From NCBI GenBank assembly GCA_905250115.1, contig CAJNOI010000119.1:1-64000 (forward strand): 64,000 nt of DNA, in the 5' to 3' direction. This document shows positions 9,647-21,557 of the stretch, in pieces. Numbering within the stretch: the first letter of the stretch is position 1; the number at the start of each line of letters is the position of its first letter. The translations under genes and the position numbers were made by a program. This stretch comes from Adineta steineri (Eukaryota > Rotifera > Eurotatoria > Adinetida > Adinetidae). The notes under the pieces are model-generated. The model searched no databases. It worked only from the letters and a program-made list of their open reading frames with translations, and was not told the origin of the DNA.

Positions 9647-12099
9647 ATGACGAATAAAACTATCGCTAACTTCCTTACACTACCGGTAGAACTTGTCTAT
9701 CGAATTCTTGACGAGCAATCGGATCTTACAATGCTGTGTTCCATGACAAATGTATGCCAACGATTCAACAGCATCCTAGACAGCTACGATCGATACCAGG
9801 TAAACCTTTTCTATCACGATAGTTTAATTTTTATCTATTGACTCCAGTAAAATATACATAAATATACTATTTCTCACTGAAAATAATTCAATAGTTATCC
9901 CTCTCTCTCCAAGAATTTATTTCTTATAATATGACAATGTTAGCATAGTGTCCTCATAATCAGAAGAAATAAATTCTCTTTTTCTTTCTTTTCAATTTCA
10001 TCTAAATATTTCATGTTTCGAACTAGCTATGATGTCATAAACGCACAATGTTTAGATAAGAACGGGAAAAAAAGGAACAAAATATTGTTATTTGCTTTTA
10101 ACGTGTATCTACGCACTTATTGTTTAAATATAATTTTTAGAATAATTTGACAGTGAAATCTTTTTAGATGACGTTTCAGCATGGATTCGTCTTCTACTCA
10201 TAATAAGTCTAACATTAAGAAACTAATTGTTTGACTTTTTACTTTTTACAAATCAATGTTCCTTCATAAACACATCAGTATCGTGACGTCGGAAGGAACT
10301 ATCAAAATCAATAAATATTCTCACCTATACAAATCATATGCATCAATAAGACCCAGTTCGATAACTCATACGCAGTTCTGATACAGAATACATATCGAGT
10401 TTCGACAATGAGCATAAAAAACCTCGTCCACCACCTACTGATAAGAAACTATTTTTTGTCATACTTACAGAATTCTAACAAGCGCTAAACCATACTTTAC
10501 TACGTTCTAAACCATTTACTGCAATACATTCTCATTTGGAACCATAATCCTATATCTTCGCAATTATTTTCTACAGAAATAACTTACAAAACTATTTTTC
10601 AATTAACCAAAAATTTTTCCTTATCTCAGCAACTCACATATAAAAGGTTTCTATCCATATTTCACCTTACGTAATTTCTTTTCAATCTCGATTTTCACAA
10701 AACCTTATCGAACACTATCCGGCATATCCAATCCTACAAACATTCAAACCCTGTTTATAGACCCTAGCACAGGAAAAGAACAAAACTTATTTCAATGCCT
10801 AACCAATGTAACACCAACCAACTATTCCATCCCTTCATCTTTATCTTGTCTTTACCTCCACGTTTTCATTTGCTCACTCACCACACTCGATCCCACATTT
10901 GATCACATCGGAGATGTTGGAGAACAATCTTTCAGTGATGCACTACAACACAGCGCAGAAACTCTCATTGTCTTTTTATTTATACAATGTCTTTACCTTC
11001 GCTTTTCATCTAGACACTCACCACATTAGATGACTGGAGCAATCGAATCGGAGATGTTGGAGCACAATCCTTAGGTGATGCATTAAAACACAATAAAGTA
11101 ACACTCATTCTCTCTCTATCTATATCATGTCTTTACCTACACATATTCATTTAGACACTCACCACACTAAATCTCGAATCTAATCGAATCAGCTATGTGG
11201 GAGTACAATATTTGGGTGATGCATTAAAACAGAACACAGTAACTCACATTCTTTCTTCATCTTGACCAAGTCTTTACTTTCACTTTTTCATCTAGACACT
11301 CATCACACTAAGCCTCTTAGGCAATCAAATCAGTGCTTCTGGAACTCAATGCTTGAGTGATGGATTAAAACAGAACACAGTAATACTCATTCTCTCTATA
11401 TCTATACGATGCTTTTACCTCCATTTTTTTGTCTAGTCACTCACCACACTAAATCTCCAGTATAATAAAATCGGAGATGTTGGAGCACAATATTTGGGTA
11501 ATGCATTACAACGCAACACAGTAACTCTCATTCTCTCTTTTTCTATACCATGCTGTTATCCATATGTCTTTGTCTAGTCACTCACCAAATTAGATCTCTA
11601 GAGCAATCGAATCGGAGATGTTGGAGCACAATCCTTAGGTGATGCATTAAAACATAACACAGTAACACTCATTCTCTCTTTATCTATACCATGTCTTTAC
11701 CTTCATTTTTTCATCTAGGTACTTATCAAACTAGATCTTACGTACAATCAGATCGGAAATGTCGGAACACAATATTTCAGAGATGCATTAAAACACAACA
11801 CAGTAACAATCATTCTCTCTTTATCTATATCATACTTTACGTCCATTTTTCATCTAGACACTCATCCAACTAAATCTTCAATATAATAAAATCGGAGATA
11901 TTGGAGCACAATATCTGGGTGATGGATTACAACACAACACAGTCAGTGTTGCTCTCTTTATAACTGCGCTAGATCTTTACCTCTTTTTTTTATCTAGACA
12001 GTCACCAAACTATCAGTCTCCGAGAATTCAATCGGGAAAGATGCGGTGCGTGGGATCGAGGAATTACTTGGTCGAAATAAAAGAGAGCGAAAATCATAA
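9647..12099 (+). pseudogene. Decayed F-box/LRR gene with one LRR per exon
   Basis: Exon 1 (9647-9799) encodes an F-box: LTLPVELVYRILDEQSDLT and CQRFNSILDSYDRYQ, ending at a GTAAAC donor in phase 0. Ribonuclease-inhibitor-type LRR exons of exactly 84 nt (28 residues) lie at 11014-11097, 11155-11238, 11296-11379, 11437-11520, 11578-11661, 11719-11802 and 11858-11941. A terminal exon runs from 11998 to the stop at 12099. A more degenerate unit at 10874-10957 lacks both splice sites (GA in place of the GT donor, no AG acceptor). The exon at 11578 has an in-frame TAG where the paralogous units have TGG. I could not connect exon 1 to the array through 9800-10873. Because every LRR exon is phase 0 and divisible by three, skipping the stop-bearing exon would restore the frame, so residual function cannot be excluded. 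Confidence 0.75.
10874..12099 (+). repeat. 141-bp tandem array: 84-nt LRR exon + 57-nt intron, about 8 units plus terminal exon
   Basis: Exon starts fall at 10874, 11014, 11155, 11296, 11437, 11578, 11719, 11858 and 11998, a period of 139-141 bp. Both the exon (TLTTLDL..NRIGDVGAQ pattern) and the intron (a pyrimidine-rich tract ending in CATCTAG) are conserved between units. The array therefore grew by duplicating exon and intron together. Intron retention would be truncating, because the 57-nt intron is in frame and ends in TAG. Confidence 0.85.
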
Positions 12100-14651
12100 G
12101 TGGTAATATTAAATGTATTTAGATGAGAAATAAATCGCTGGTAATGATCATGGGAGTATTTTTTTTCTGTTATAATTTTGTCAGAAAGAATAAATAAAAC
12201 TACTTGGTTTCAGACTTAATTTGTCTTGTGATGAAAATATTTTGTTTACCATTTTGGTTTTTGGCGAGGGGAATGATGGGGCTCGTAAAAAATAAAACTT
12301 CTGTGGAGTAATTGGGTCAGTATGTATTGCATGCAAAAATAAGCCGAGGCTTTCTATAACAATATAACAACTCTAAAAGGTTCTTTTCAGGAAGGCTGAG
12401 CCAGAAAAGGCTTTGTATGATAGTAGGAAAACTCTGAAAGATCGCCTGGGGTTACAACCAACGATGAAAGGTTTTCCTGTGATATTAGTAAAACTCGATT
12501 ACATCCTTTCTAGTATTAACAAAGCAAAGAGTCGTGTCCGATGATATTGAACCAGAAATGTTTTCTTCATTAATGCTGAACCGTAAAATGTGCAGTATGG
12601 ATTAGTGCTGAATTTAGAATGATTCTGTGTTCAATACTGTTGAACCAAGTATGATTGTTTTGGTTTTGAAGAATTTCTCAAGACTTTACAGTTGAATAGT
12701 TGAATCATGAAGAATTGATCCAGAGATAAGAAAGTTCAGTATAGAACTATTTTGTAACTACAAAAATTCTGTTACCGAAGCGGTTTTGTACTCGTTCAAT
12801 AGTACTATTGCATTTAGTATTGTTATTTTTTTTACTTAATTTGATGTAGTGTAACATGTATTGAAAGCGTTTTTTTGAAAGTATTAAATAAAATCGTATG
12901 ATGCTATTGAGGTAGCTTTGTAGCATATTGATGAAAGAAAGGCAGATAATTCGTTTGCTGAACATGGAATGATCATGTGGAGAATTGTTGTAGGGAGAAA
13001 ACAATTGTATGAAACTGCTTTCTGATGAATGTCATATTGAAGTCTAATCTCACAATAACATAGATGTGTTAGTCAAATAATATAACGGATATTGAAATGG
13101 TTTTTGAGAGATTATGAATATTATTACATCAAATACACATGTTGATACGTGATATAGTCAGGACTAGACACATTGATAATTTTTTGGAAAAAAAACAAGT
13201 CATATATATTTTCAATGGGTGAATGACAATTTACTTAAAAATCTTCAAAGACAAACCATTAAAGTCAAATGTATACAAACTATTTTCATTCGCTGTTGGA
13301 CAATTTATAGAAAACATTTGATTGTTTATAAAAGAGAGTTTTAGTTCCACTTTCATTAAGAATTACTTTCGAGCTAATAGTAAATTAACAGTAGTTTTTC
13401 AAAGATGTTTAAAAAGAATGTAATTACAACACAAAAAGTAAAACGATCTAAACAAGAATAATTATACAATTACTGCATAATCATATCTATAACTCAGGTA
13501 ACGACGTTTATAATTCATTTTCTCGAATAGAACTATAATCTTTTTTACTATTTATGGCAGACAGAAATAATTGTAATAAACGCAGTTCTGTTCATCTAAA
13601 CAGATTTTAAAAATTAACTAATTAAACAGGTTTATTTTCAATAAGAAAAATGAAACGATGAAGGCACGTGAGGACGAACGAAAGTAAATGCAAACGAAGA
13701 ATAATACGATCAAGTTTTATTGTTATTCATAATCACACCTAGATCCTCACATATGCCGGTGAAAATAGTTAATCATAATTATCAACAAAAGTCCATAATC
13801 AAAATTATGTTTTCACAGCACTTTCTTTGAACGAGTATTCTGGGATGTTCTGTTGCTAAGATCATCACGACACAAAACTAATGTATACGTCGACAAAATA
13901 AGAAAGCCTCGCGAAGGACTATAGAAATGCTTTGCGTCGCATTGTATTAAAAAAGTTTATGAATAGACGAATCTTTTATTATGACGATAATTTTGAATAT
14001 TATATTCGAATGCAATTTTCAGTAGAGAATATCATATCAAGATCTTGAGGTAGACTAGTAAGAATGTACTTATATAGATATTATTATACAGGTTTCAATT
14101 AGTAGGTTTCTGAAATTCATTTTTTTTACTAGGAAAAAAAATCATGAAAACACCGTATATGATTTTCAATAGAAAAAAAAGATAGATATTTTTTCGAATA
14201 TATGCGACTATCTGCAAATATTTAGTAATTTAATAGTAAATCAAACTAACCAGTGCAAAAAGTATATGATTTTCAAAATTTATCAATTCTTCGTTTACAC
14301 GTCATGATGAAGTCTGAATTTATTACTAAATTAAAAATATTAAATACTTCAGATAAAATTATTTCACTTAAGTATATTTTTTCATTGCTATTATACAACA
14401 TACTGAATAACTTCATCATTCATACAAATAATTCACGTACTTTTACTCATTCAGTGAGTACATTGATCTACTATAATCATATTAATTGAATTCCCAATAC
14501 ATCCATAAAAAATGCGCGTCTAGTCTATCTTCAAACATATGTGTATACAGACACTAAATAAATTATATAGATTAAAAATGTCTGTCGATATATTATGATT
14601 GTTAGTTGAATTCATTTCTTTTTTTTTTATTATTAAATAAGAAAAAATAAA
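12100..14651. other. Long intergenic region without recognised genes
   Basis: About 2.5 kb. Open frames here (for example 12747-13004 minus and 14253-14489 plus) show no domain, no conserved motif and strongly biased composition, and I treat them as chance. The part from about 12240 to 12700 is less AT-rich than the rest but has no readable exon structure. Confidence 0.4.
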
Positions 14652-15632
14652 CTATGATGAACATTTCATTGATCGATGCATTTTTCTCATTAAGTCTCTT
14701 GATGCTTTTCGAAAAACAGTTCCACCAGTTAATGTATACAGATAAAATGGCATACCACTAGCAATAAAAGCAAGAAGTACTTCAATATTATATAAAAAAA
14801 GAACAATCGCATCTTCAGTTTTACTAATTGTATTAAACGGTCGAAAAGTAATATAAAATTTTTGTATGGCTTGTGGAATACAAAATATAGTTAAAAGAAA
14901 AGCTTGTACTAAAAGCATTCGAAGTAATTGATGATCAGTTTTTTTTAATTTATATACTCTTGCATTTAATGGTAGAATTATTGATGTAATTGTCATTGCA
15001 TGTGTACGAATACGAAGATAATGCACATTGGAAACGATCATTATACCAAATACAATCATTATAATCGATGGAATTAATATTGTTATAATAGAATAAATTA
15101 AATCAGTTGAAAAACGACATGCTTCACTTTTTCCATAACATTTTAAAGGTCCATCAGTTCGATTTGCATCATAACAATAAAGCATATGGATATATGAAAG
15201 AATTGAAACTATAAAACTAAAAATTATTCCTAGTTTAATATTTTTTAATGAACTCAATTGTCGACGATGAAAATCCATTGATGATAATAACCATCGATCA
15301 ACTGCTGCTAACATAATAATCCATATAGCCAATGTTCTTGTACTAAATGTAATAAATGTACGAATTTTACATATCCAACCTATGCTTGTCGTAGGATCAA
15401 GATTCCAACCAGCTAATATACGTGTAGTTAAACCAACAACAATTGAAATAAGATCAATAAAAGATGAGATAAGAAAAAGTGTTGCACATGGATTTAAACG
15501 AAGTCTACGTTGTGATAAAACAAGACAATTAAGAATATTTCCAATTACACCAAAGAGAAAAATTATAGTTGCTAAATATCGATTAAGTTGTTTAGAAATA
15601 AAGCCTAATGTTTCAATAAGTTCATCACTCAT
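14652..15632 (-). CDS. Rhodopsin-like (class A) GPCR, paralogue 1
   Basis: A 326-codon intronless frame with seven hydrophobic helices. TM1 carries the GN pair (GVIGNILN, residues 28-35). TM3 starts near Cys88 and ends in DRW (112-114) in place of the canonical DRY. A second extracellular loop holds Cys residues (CYGKSEACRF) for the TM3 disulphide. TM7 is present but its NPxxY is replaced by SGMPFYLY. The cytoplasmic tail is short and basic. The layout is that of the large FMRFamide/peptide-receptor-like family expanded in rotifers; the ligand is unknown. The next gene, about 1.3 kb upstream on the same strand, is a clear paralogue. Confidence 0.85.
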   Translation of the reverse strand: MSDELIETLGFISKQLNRYLATIIFLFGVIGNILNCLVLSQRRLRLNPCATLFLISSFIDLISIVVGLTTRILAGWNLDPTTSIGWICKIRTFITFSTRTLAIWIIMLAAVDRWLLSSMDFHRRQLSSLKNIKLGIIFSFIVSILSYIHMLYCYDANRTDGPLKCYGKSEACRFSTDLIYSIITILIPSIIMIVFGIMIVSNVHYLRIRTHAMTITSIILPLNARVYKLKKTDHQLLRMLLVQAFLLTIFCIPQAIQKFYITFRPFNTISKTEDAIVLFLYNIEVLLAFIASGMPFYLYTLTGGTVFRKASRDLMRKMHRSMKCSS

Positions 15633-16903
15633 TGTAAATATTCTTCCGGATTAAAAGCAATTTATTTTAAATCTAGAAATATATTATATGGCTTGTTTGA
15701 AGTTTAGTTCATTGGATTTATTTCCACTGGCTTATAAAATGTATATTTGAAAAGAGAATAATATCATCGTTGTATGATAAGTAATAAAAAATAAATGAAG
15801 AACATTTGATTTTCGTTTAATCGTCCATGAAATAAAGAAATTGATCAAAATCAAAAACAACTCCTCTTTATTTAATTAGTATCAGATATAAAATGCTAGG
15901 TAAATCCTAATAAGAAATAAAACTTAAACTTTAAATTAATGGAAATACATATTTTCTTACTGAAAAATTTATTCAAAATATCTAATATAGATAGGAAAAA
16001 GGATATCTATGAAGCTCAAATATTTACGATTTATGCGTGTATGATTAGACAATACTGTTGTTTATGAAATATAACAGAAAAAAGAATAGATCAATAATTA
16101 CGTTGATCAAAGAATAGATATATGAGATAAAGAAATGATTAAAACCATATGTTATATGGAGGTGTATTTGATTCAATATTAGAAAGTATTTTGTCTAGTA
16201 ATATTGTGTTCAAATCTGATTGATTTAATAAAATATATACAAAATTTTTGTTTTTTTCGATCTAAAAATAGACTTGAAAAATAGATATTATATACGTTTT
16301 CTACGCAGATGCTTTTACAATTCATTAATCTTACTATCGAAAAGATATTCTTTATGTAAACTCGTGATAACTGACTTCTTTTAATGTTCAATTATTTGTA
16401 TAATATTTAGATGATTTAATAAGTTAGACTACCATCAGAATTTATCCTTCTTATGAATAATTTAATTGTATTTTTTTTTCTTAATTTTGTTGCGCATATA
16501 TATACATAAACTTATATATTTTGTCTTTCCATCAATTATGAAAATTGTTTTACTCTCTTCCACACTCACTCACACTTTACACTCGATAAAGCTATTTTCT
16601 TTGAAGAACATAACTTTATCGACAAATATATCATAAGTGTTACTTATTATACAAAGATAAAATTGATTAAAACAAGTTTTATTAGAAAAACAAATATTTT
16701 TGGTAGATCAATCTACGATTTTAAAAGACAAAACAAACTTATTATATTAATCTTTTCATGCAATGCAACCATTAAATACAATCTTTTAATAAAACATGTA
16801 ATTTCCATTTTCTGTTGGCATATCTGTTGAAATTTAAAGCAACGTCTTACATAATAATATATTCTATTTATTATTGAAAAATCAAAAATAAATATTTTTA
16901 TAA
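15633..16903. other. Spacer between tandem GPCR paralogues
   Basis: AT-rich, 1.3 kb, containing the promoter of the GPCR at 14652-15632 and the 3' UTR of its paralogue. A 70-codon frame at 16179-16391 (minus) has no features and is not called. Confidence 0.4.
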
Positions 16904-17911
16904 TTATTGAAGCTTGCCAAACATCTTTTCAGCGACAATTTGGATCAAATCAGAACATGCTTTGGTATATACACTTCCACCAGCTAAAACATTGATGTAG
17001 AATGGCATTCCACTAGCTATAAATGCAAGAAGTAATCCAATATTATAAATTAAAACCTTGATAGACTCTTCTAATCCAGATCCAGAACCAAAAGGTTTCA
17101 ATGTAAAATACAACTTTTCAATAGCTTGTGGAACACATAATACAATTAGAAGTATTACTTCAACTGAAAGCATACAAAGTAAATGATGATCTAATTTTTT
17201 TGAGTGTAACATTTTCTTTTTCATCTTCATACGTTCATCATTATCTAGAATAGTAGTAATTCGATGATGTACACGACTATGAATACGATGAACATTTGAA
17301 ATTGTCATTAAACCAAATATAATCATTATAATTAATGGTATGAGAATCGATATAAATGCATAAGATAAATCAGTTATAAGACGACATGTTTCTGTATTTC
17401 CATAACATTTTAATGGTTGATCCTCAATATTAGCATTGTAACAATAAAACATATGTACGTACGTAAGAATTGATACAATAAGGCTAAGAATAATTGCTCG
17501 TTTGACATTTTTCATTGAACAAATTTGTCGACGGTGAACATCAGTAGATGATAATAACCAACGATCAATTGTTGCTAACATAATAAGCCATGTTGCCATT
17601 GTTCTTGTACTAAATACAGTAAATGCACGAATTTTACATATCCAAGAGATTGTTGTTGTTGGATCAAGATTCCAACCACCTAAAATTCGAGTAGGTAAAC
17701 CAAAAAGAATAGAAATGATATCAATAAAAGATGAAACAAGAAGAAATAATGTACATGGATTTGAACGAAGTGTTCGTTGTGATAAAACAAGACAGTTAAG
17801 AGTATTTCCAACTACACCAAAGATGAAAATGGCCGGAGATACATATCGATTAAGTTGTTGCACAATATTATCCAATGAATAAGTAAGACCGGTGTCGATT
17901 GATAATGCCAT
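16904..17911 (-). CDS. Rhodopsin-like (class A) GPCR, paralogue 2
   Basis: A 335-codon intronless frame, clearly paralogous to the gene at 14652-15632. Shared blocks include RYVSPAIFIFGVVGNTLNCL against RYLATIIFLFGVIGNILNCL, ILGGWNLDPTT, STRTMATWLIMLA, DRWLLSS, and SGMPFY near the end. It has the seven-helix pattern with DRW after TM3 and the same SGMPFY replacement of NPxxY. The third intracellular loop is longer and more basic (MKMKKKMLHSKK), which may alter G-protein coupling. Same strand and adjacent position point to tandem duplication. Ligand unknown. Confidence 0.85.
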   Translation of the reverse strand: MALSIDTGLTYSLDNIVQQLNRYVSPAIFIFGVVGNTLNCLVLSQRTLRSNPCTLFLLVSSFIDIISILFGLPTRILGGWNLDPTTTISWICKIRAFTVFSTRTMATWLIMLATIDRWLLSSTDVHRRQICSMKNVKRAIILSLIVSILTYVHMFYCYNANIEDQPLKCYGNTETCRLITDLSYAFISILIPLIIMIIFGLMTISNVHRIHSRVHHRITTILDNDERMKMKKKMLHSKKLDHHLLCMLSVEVILLIVLCVPQAIEKLYFTLKPFGSGSGLEESIKVLIYNIGLLLAFIASGMPFYINVLAGGSVYTKACSDLIQIVAEKMFGKLQ

Positions 17912-20354
17912 AAAACAGCTATTAGAAATAACTAATAGATAGCTGATCTAGAAATTTAAAGTCAAGACTGATATAATTCATAATTCATTTCGATGTAACT
18001 TTCCATAATACGTCAATACATAGAAAGTTAAAAAATGGATAATGAACAGAGTATAGAAAACACATTCCAGTGTATCCTTACATACATATCCTAAACTATT
18101 TTGTCTGTACTACATAGAGATGAACTAGAAATTAGGCATGGCAGTTTGAGATCATTATCTCTCATATATAAACACAAATGGGATATACGATCAACTGAGA
18201 TAACGAAGAAGAAAAAGACTATTTCTCAAGTAGGAAAAAACAGAATAAATTTTCTATTTGCTTTGCACAACATAAACTGAAGAAGAACTATATGACTTGT
18301 TCATGTACTACTCAGCAAGCTCATTAAAAACTGGAAAAAAAATTATCAGACAGTAATGAAGAACCGGAAGAATTTCTATATTTGTCGGATATAATTATAG
18401 TTTCTTTTCATATAAATTATATACAAAAGTGAGAAAAGTATTCGACGTAATGTTACCTTAATCATCTCTAAATATCAAATAAGTTACTTTCAAAAACAAA
18501 TATTTTATTTTAAAACTTAAGGATTTGACTAATACTTGCTAATTTTGATATAAAATGGTAAAATACTTGACACTTCCTAGATGCAATAGAAATAATTGCT
18601 AGGGTATCACGTTACAATTTTGAAACGTGATTAATATGCATAGAAAGGATATTTGTATTTTTCATGCTACGAATATATAACAAATAACTATAGAAATTTG
18701 TCTTCTATTTACTCTGTTTTTCTGTATATGAAAAAGAGAATTGTTTTGTTAACAATACATTTCGGTACGATAGAAGATATACCTTCTTTGAATACATTAA
18801 AGTAATTTTATAAATAAAAATTGTATGTCGTTAACTATAAGTGACTTGCTCTCATCAGATGTCTATTCATAAACTTATGATATGGATTTATCTTTTGTTG
18901 AAAACTATTCTTTATTACTTCTGTTGCCATGAACATACTAAAGAGATTTATATATAGTAATACAAGTATTTTTTTGACAGATATGAGTTCTGTTACGTTA
19001 CAATTACGTTCTGAAATCATAGAACTTACGATTTTTTAAACATCTATTTTTATCGTGAACTAATCAAAGTTATACATTTTGTATATATTCTAATAATCTA
19101 TGAATGCCTTATTAGACATTCACACTTTGGATTCGTTACTATTCTGTTATTGAATTTTTATTTCTTACTTGAGCTATCATATAGATAATCAACTAATTGA
19201 GAATTTGAATACATCTTTAATAAATATGCAAAGTTCAGAGTGTCTAACAAAAACATCATTTTCAGCATCTCACAAGATTTTGATAACGTGACTTACCGCA
19301 AACGACGTAAGAACATGAGTACCTGTTCAGAGTCTATATAATACTCAGACGTAGATGTTAAAAAGATCAGAAAATTATTTTACAATTTCTACGTGTTACT
19401 AATGATAGAGTATTGTAAAGCTTTAATGACGTATATAATAAAACTTCTATGTACCGAAAGTAATGAGTTATAGATATAAAGACTGTGTACGGTATTTTAT
19501 TATTTATTCGGAATTGAAAATTAGGAACTTTGCTTGATAAATCTACTATTCATTAAAAATTTATATACATATGCATATCTTATTTAATTAACATAAGTTA
19601 GTGTTGATTTTTATTACAACGAAAATCTCTTGACTTCTTATTTAGAATTATTCTAATTTTGTCAAAAATTTATAGATATTTTTCACTTTTGCAAATTTTA
19701 TTTAAAAAAAAGTGATATAAACATATTTTAGTTCACATTCATCTATTGAATGAAAATAAGTGAATAATAAATGTATATCTTTGCTAAGAGAGTAAACGAT
19801 TGTTATAGTTATACAGTTGAAGATAATTATAAAACAAATACTTTCAAAACTCTAGTAGATCATTAAGTATATCTGTATGCTACAAAGGCAGTTCAGACAA
19901 TAAAAAGTTATTTTTTTTATACAAAACACGATATTACTTGTTCATAGTTAGTCATATCTTAGAATACAATTCTAAAAATGATTTGAAAAGTATGTCTTTA
20001 CTGATATTTGAGCATAAATTGTATCATCGTCTGAAATCAAGAGTCGCAAGCAATCAACTATAAGTACAAACTATCAATACATAAAATATAAAATCATTAG
20101 TAATAGTAATGATAGTCATCGATTATAATTGCTTTCTGCTCCTATGTACTTAGTAACATCAAAAGTTTAAAATATACATACTTACATATTTTATTCAGTG
20201 TTATTGTATTATTTAGTAATAGTAAGGAATTATTTTAAAGATATATAATGAAAACATAAATCTTATTTAGTTATTTTTTCTAATACTTTGTATTGTAAAA
20301 CTGAAATACGTTTATATTTAAAATACAAAACAAATAAAAACAAAAATTTATCGT
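17912..20354. other. Long intergenic region without recognised genes
   Basis: About 2.4 kb of AT-rich DNA. The 61-codon frame at 18835-19020 (minus) has no motif or splice context and is not called. No repeat or RNA gene recognised. Confidence 0.4.
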
Positions 20355-21557
20355 TCAAAGAACGAGACGAAAGTCTTGTTTCGTATGAGCTATAGATCGA
20401 AGTTTAGCTTTACTTGTTATAGACAATGGACAATTACTTAAATCAATTGTTTTCAATGATTGATTTTCTTTCATCATATTTACAAAATAATCCAAACATG
20501 AATCATTAATTCTTTGATTATTTTCTAAATCCAAATATTTAAGAGTTGTATTTGAAGAAATAAGAGCTGAAGCTAGCATTTTCACACCACGACAACCAAT
20601 TTTATTATTTGATAACCATAAACCAGTTATTGATTGATTTGTTTTAAGCATAGTAGCCAAATATTCTACACCATGATTATTTAAATCAGTTGATTCAAGA
20701 TCTAACCATTTAAGATTGGATTTATTTAATGCAAGTCTATCGGCAAGATATTGAATACTTTTTTGTGATAATGAATTTTGATGAAGCGAGAGCATTTTTA
20801 ATGTTTTATTATTTCTTAAACTATCAGCAAGTTGTATAATACCATGAGATATAATTTGATTATTTCCTAAATCAAGAACTTTACATTGTTTATCTATAAT
20901 TGCATATTGAATTACATAGGAAATATCAGCATCAGTTATTTGTTGATTACGTAATGTAATTTCAGAATTCATTGGATATTGATTTATTAAATTTTCAATT
21001 TTTAAACGATCAGAATTTATAATATCTACATAAATAAATAAATAAAATGAATTAAAATATATTTGTTTAATTAATAATTTACTTGATTGTAATTTCTTTT
21101 CTTTACTATGATGATGAATAAATCCTAATGAACTTGATTTATGTAAACAGGTCATTCGATGTCGAGCTAAATCTTCTCGTTTTCCTCTCCATAAACATTT
21201 TGTATCACGATTTGAACATGATACAATTACTTTTAAACATTCATTATCTATATGATCATCAAAATCTTTTCGTTCTATTCCTGTTTGTTCACATAATAAA
21301 CATTGGACATGTAATCGATCAAGTGTATTAAGCATAGTTGAATTCTTAACAGATTTTAAATGTTTTTTTTTCGTTGGTTGACGACATAATGGACATGTTA
21401 TTTTACTTTTGTACCATAATTTAATACAATAATCACAAAATATATGTTCACATGATGTTTTTTTTGGTTCAGTGAATGGATTTAAACAAATAGCACATAG
21501 AAGTTTTGAGTCAATAGACAGTTCATTTTCATATTCATAATCATTGATATGAGACAT
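20355..21557 (-). CDS. RING finger / TRAF-type zinc finger / LRR protein (probable E3 ubiquitin ligase)
   Basis: Two exons (21083-21557 and 20355-21025) flank a 57-nt GT...AG intron whose length is divisible by three and which contains no stop, so the frame reads through it. The spliced protein has about 381 residues. Residues 21-58 are a C3HC4 RING: C21-x2-C24, C36-x-H38, C41-x2-C44, C55-PL-C58. This is followed by a TRAF-like Cys/His region (VQCLLCEQTG; VSCSNRDTKCLWRG; RHRMTC). The C-terminal half holds ribonuclease-inhibitor-type LRRs such as LDLGNNQI and LWLSNNKIG. A RING recruits E2 enzymes, and the LRRs would choose the target. The LRR part closely resembles the stand-alone LRR protein at 52323-52991, down to the ITDxD...KQCxxL start. 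Substrate unknown. Confidence 0.85.
   Translation of the reverse strand: MSHINDYEYENELSIDSKLLCAICLNPFTEPKKTSCEHIFCDYCIKLWYKSKITCPLCRQPTKKKHLKSVKNSTMLNTLDRLHVQCLLCEQTGIERKDFDDHIDNECLKVIVSCSNRDTKCLWRGKREDLARHRMTCLHKSSSLGFIHHHSKEKKLQSSKLLIKQIYFNSFYLFIYVDIINSDRLKIENLINQYPMNSEITLRNQQITDADISYVIQYAIIDKQCKVLDLGNNQIISHGIIQLADSLRNNKTLKMLSLHQNSLSQKSIQYLADRLALNKSNLKWLDLESTDLNNHGVEYLATMLKTNQSITGLWLSNNKIGCRGVKMLASALISSNTTLKYLDLENNQRINDSCLDYFVNMMKENQSLKTIDLSNCPLSITSKAKLRSIAHTKQDFRLVL

Noticed and set aside
12747-13004. Minus-strand frame of 85 codons
   Set aside because: No motif, no splice context, composition like the AT-rich background.
18835-19020. Minus-strand frame of 61 codons
   Set aside because: Isolated, short, no recognisable features.
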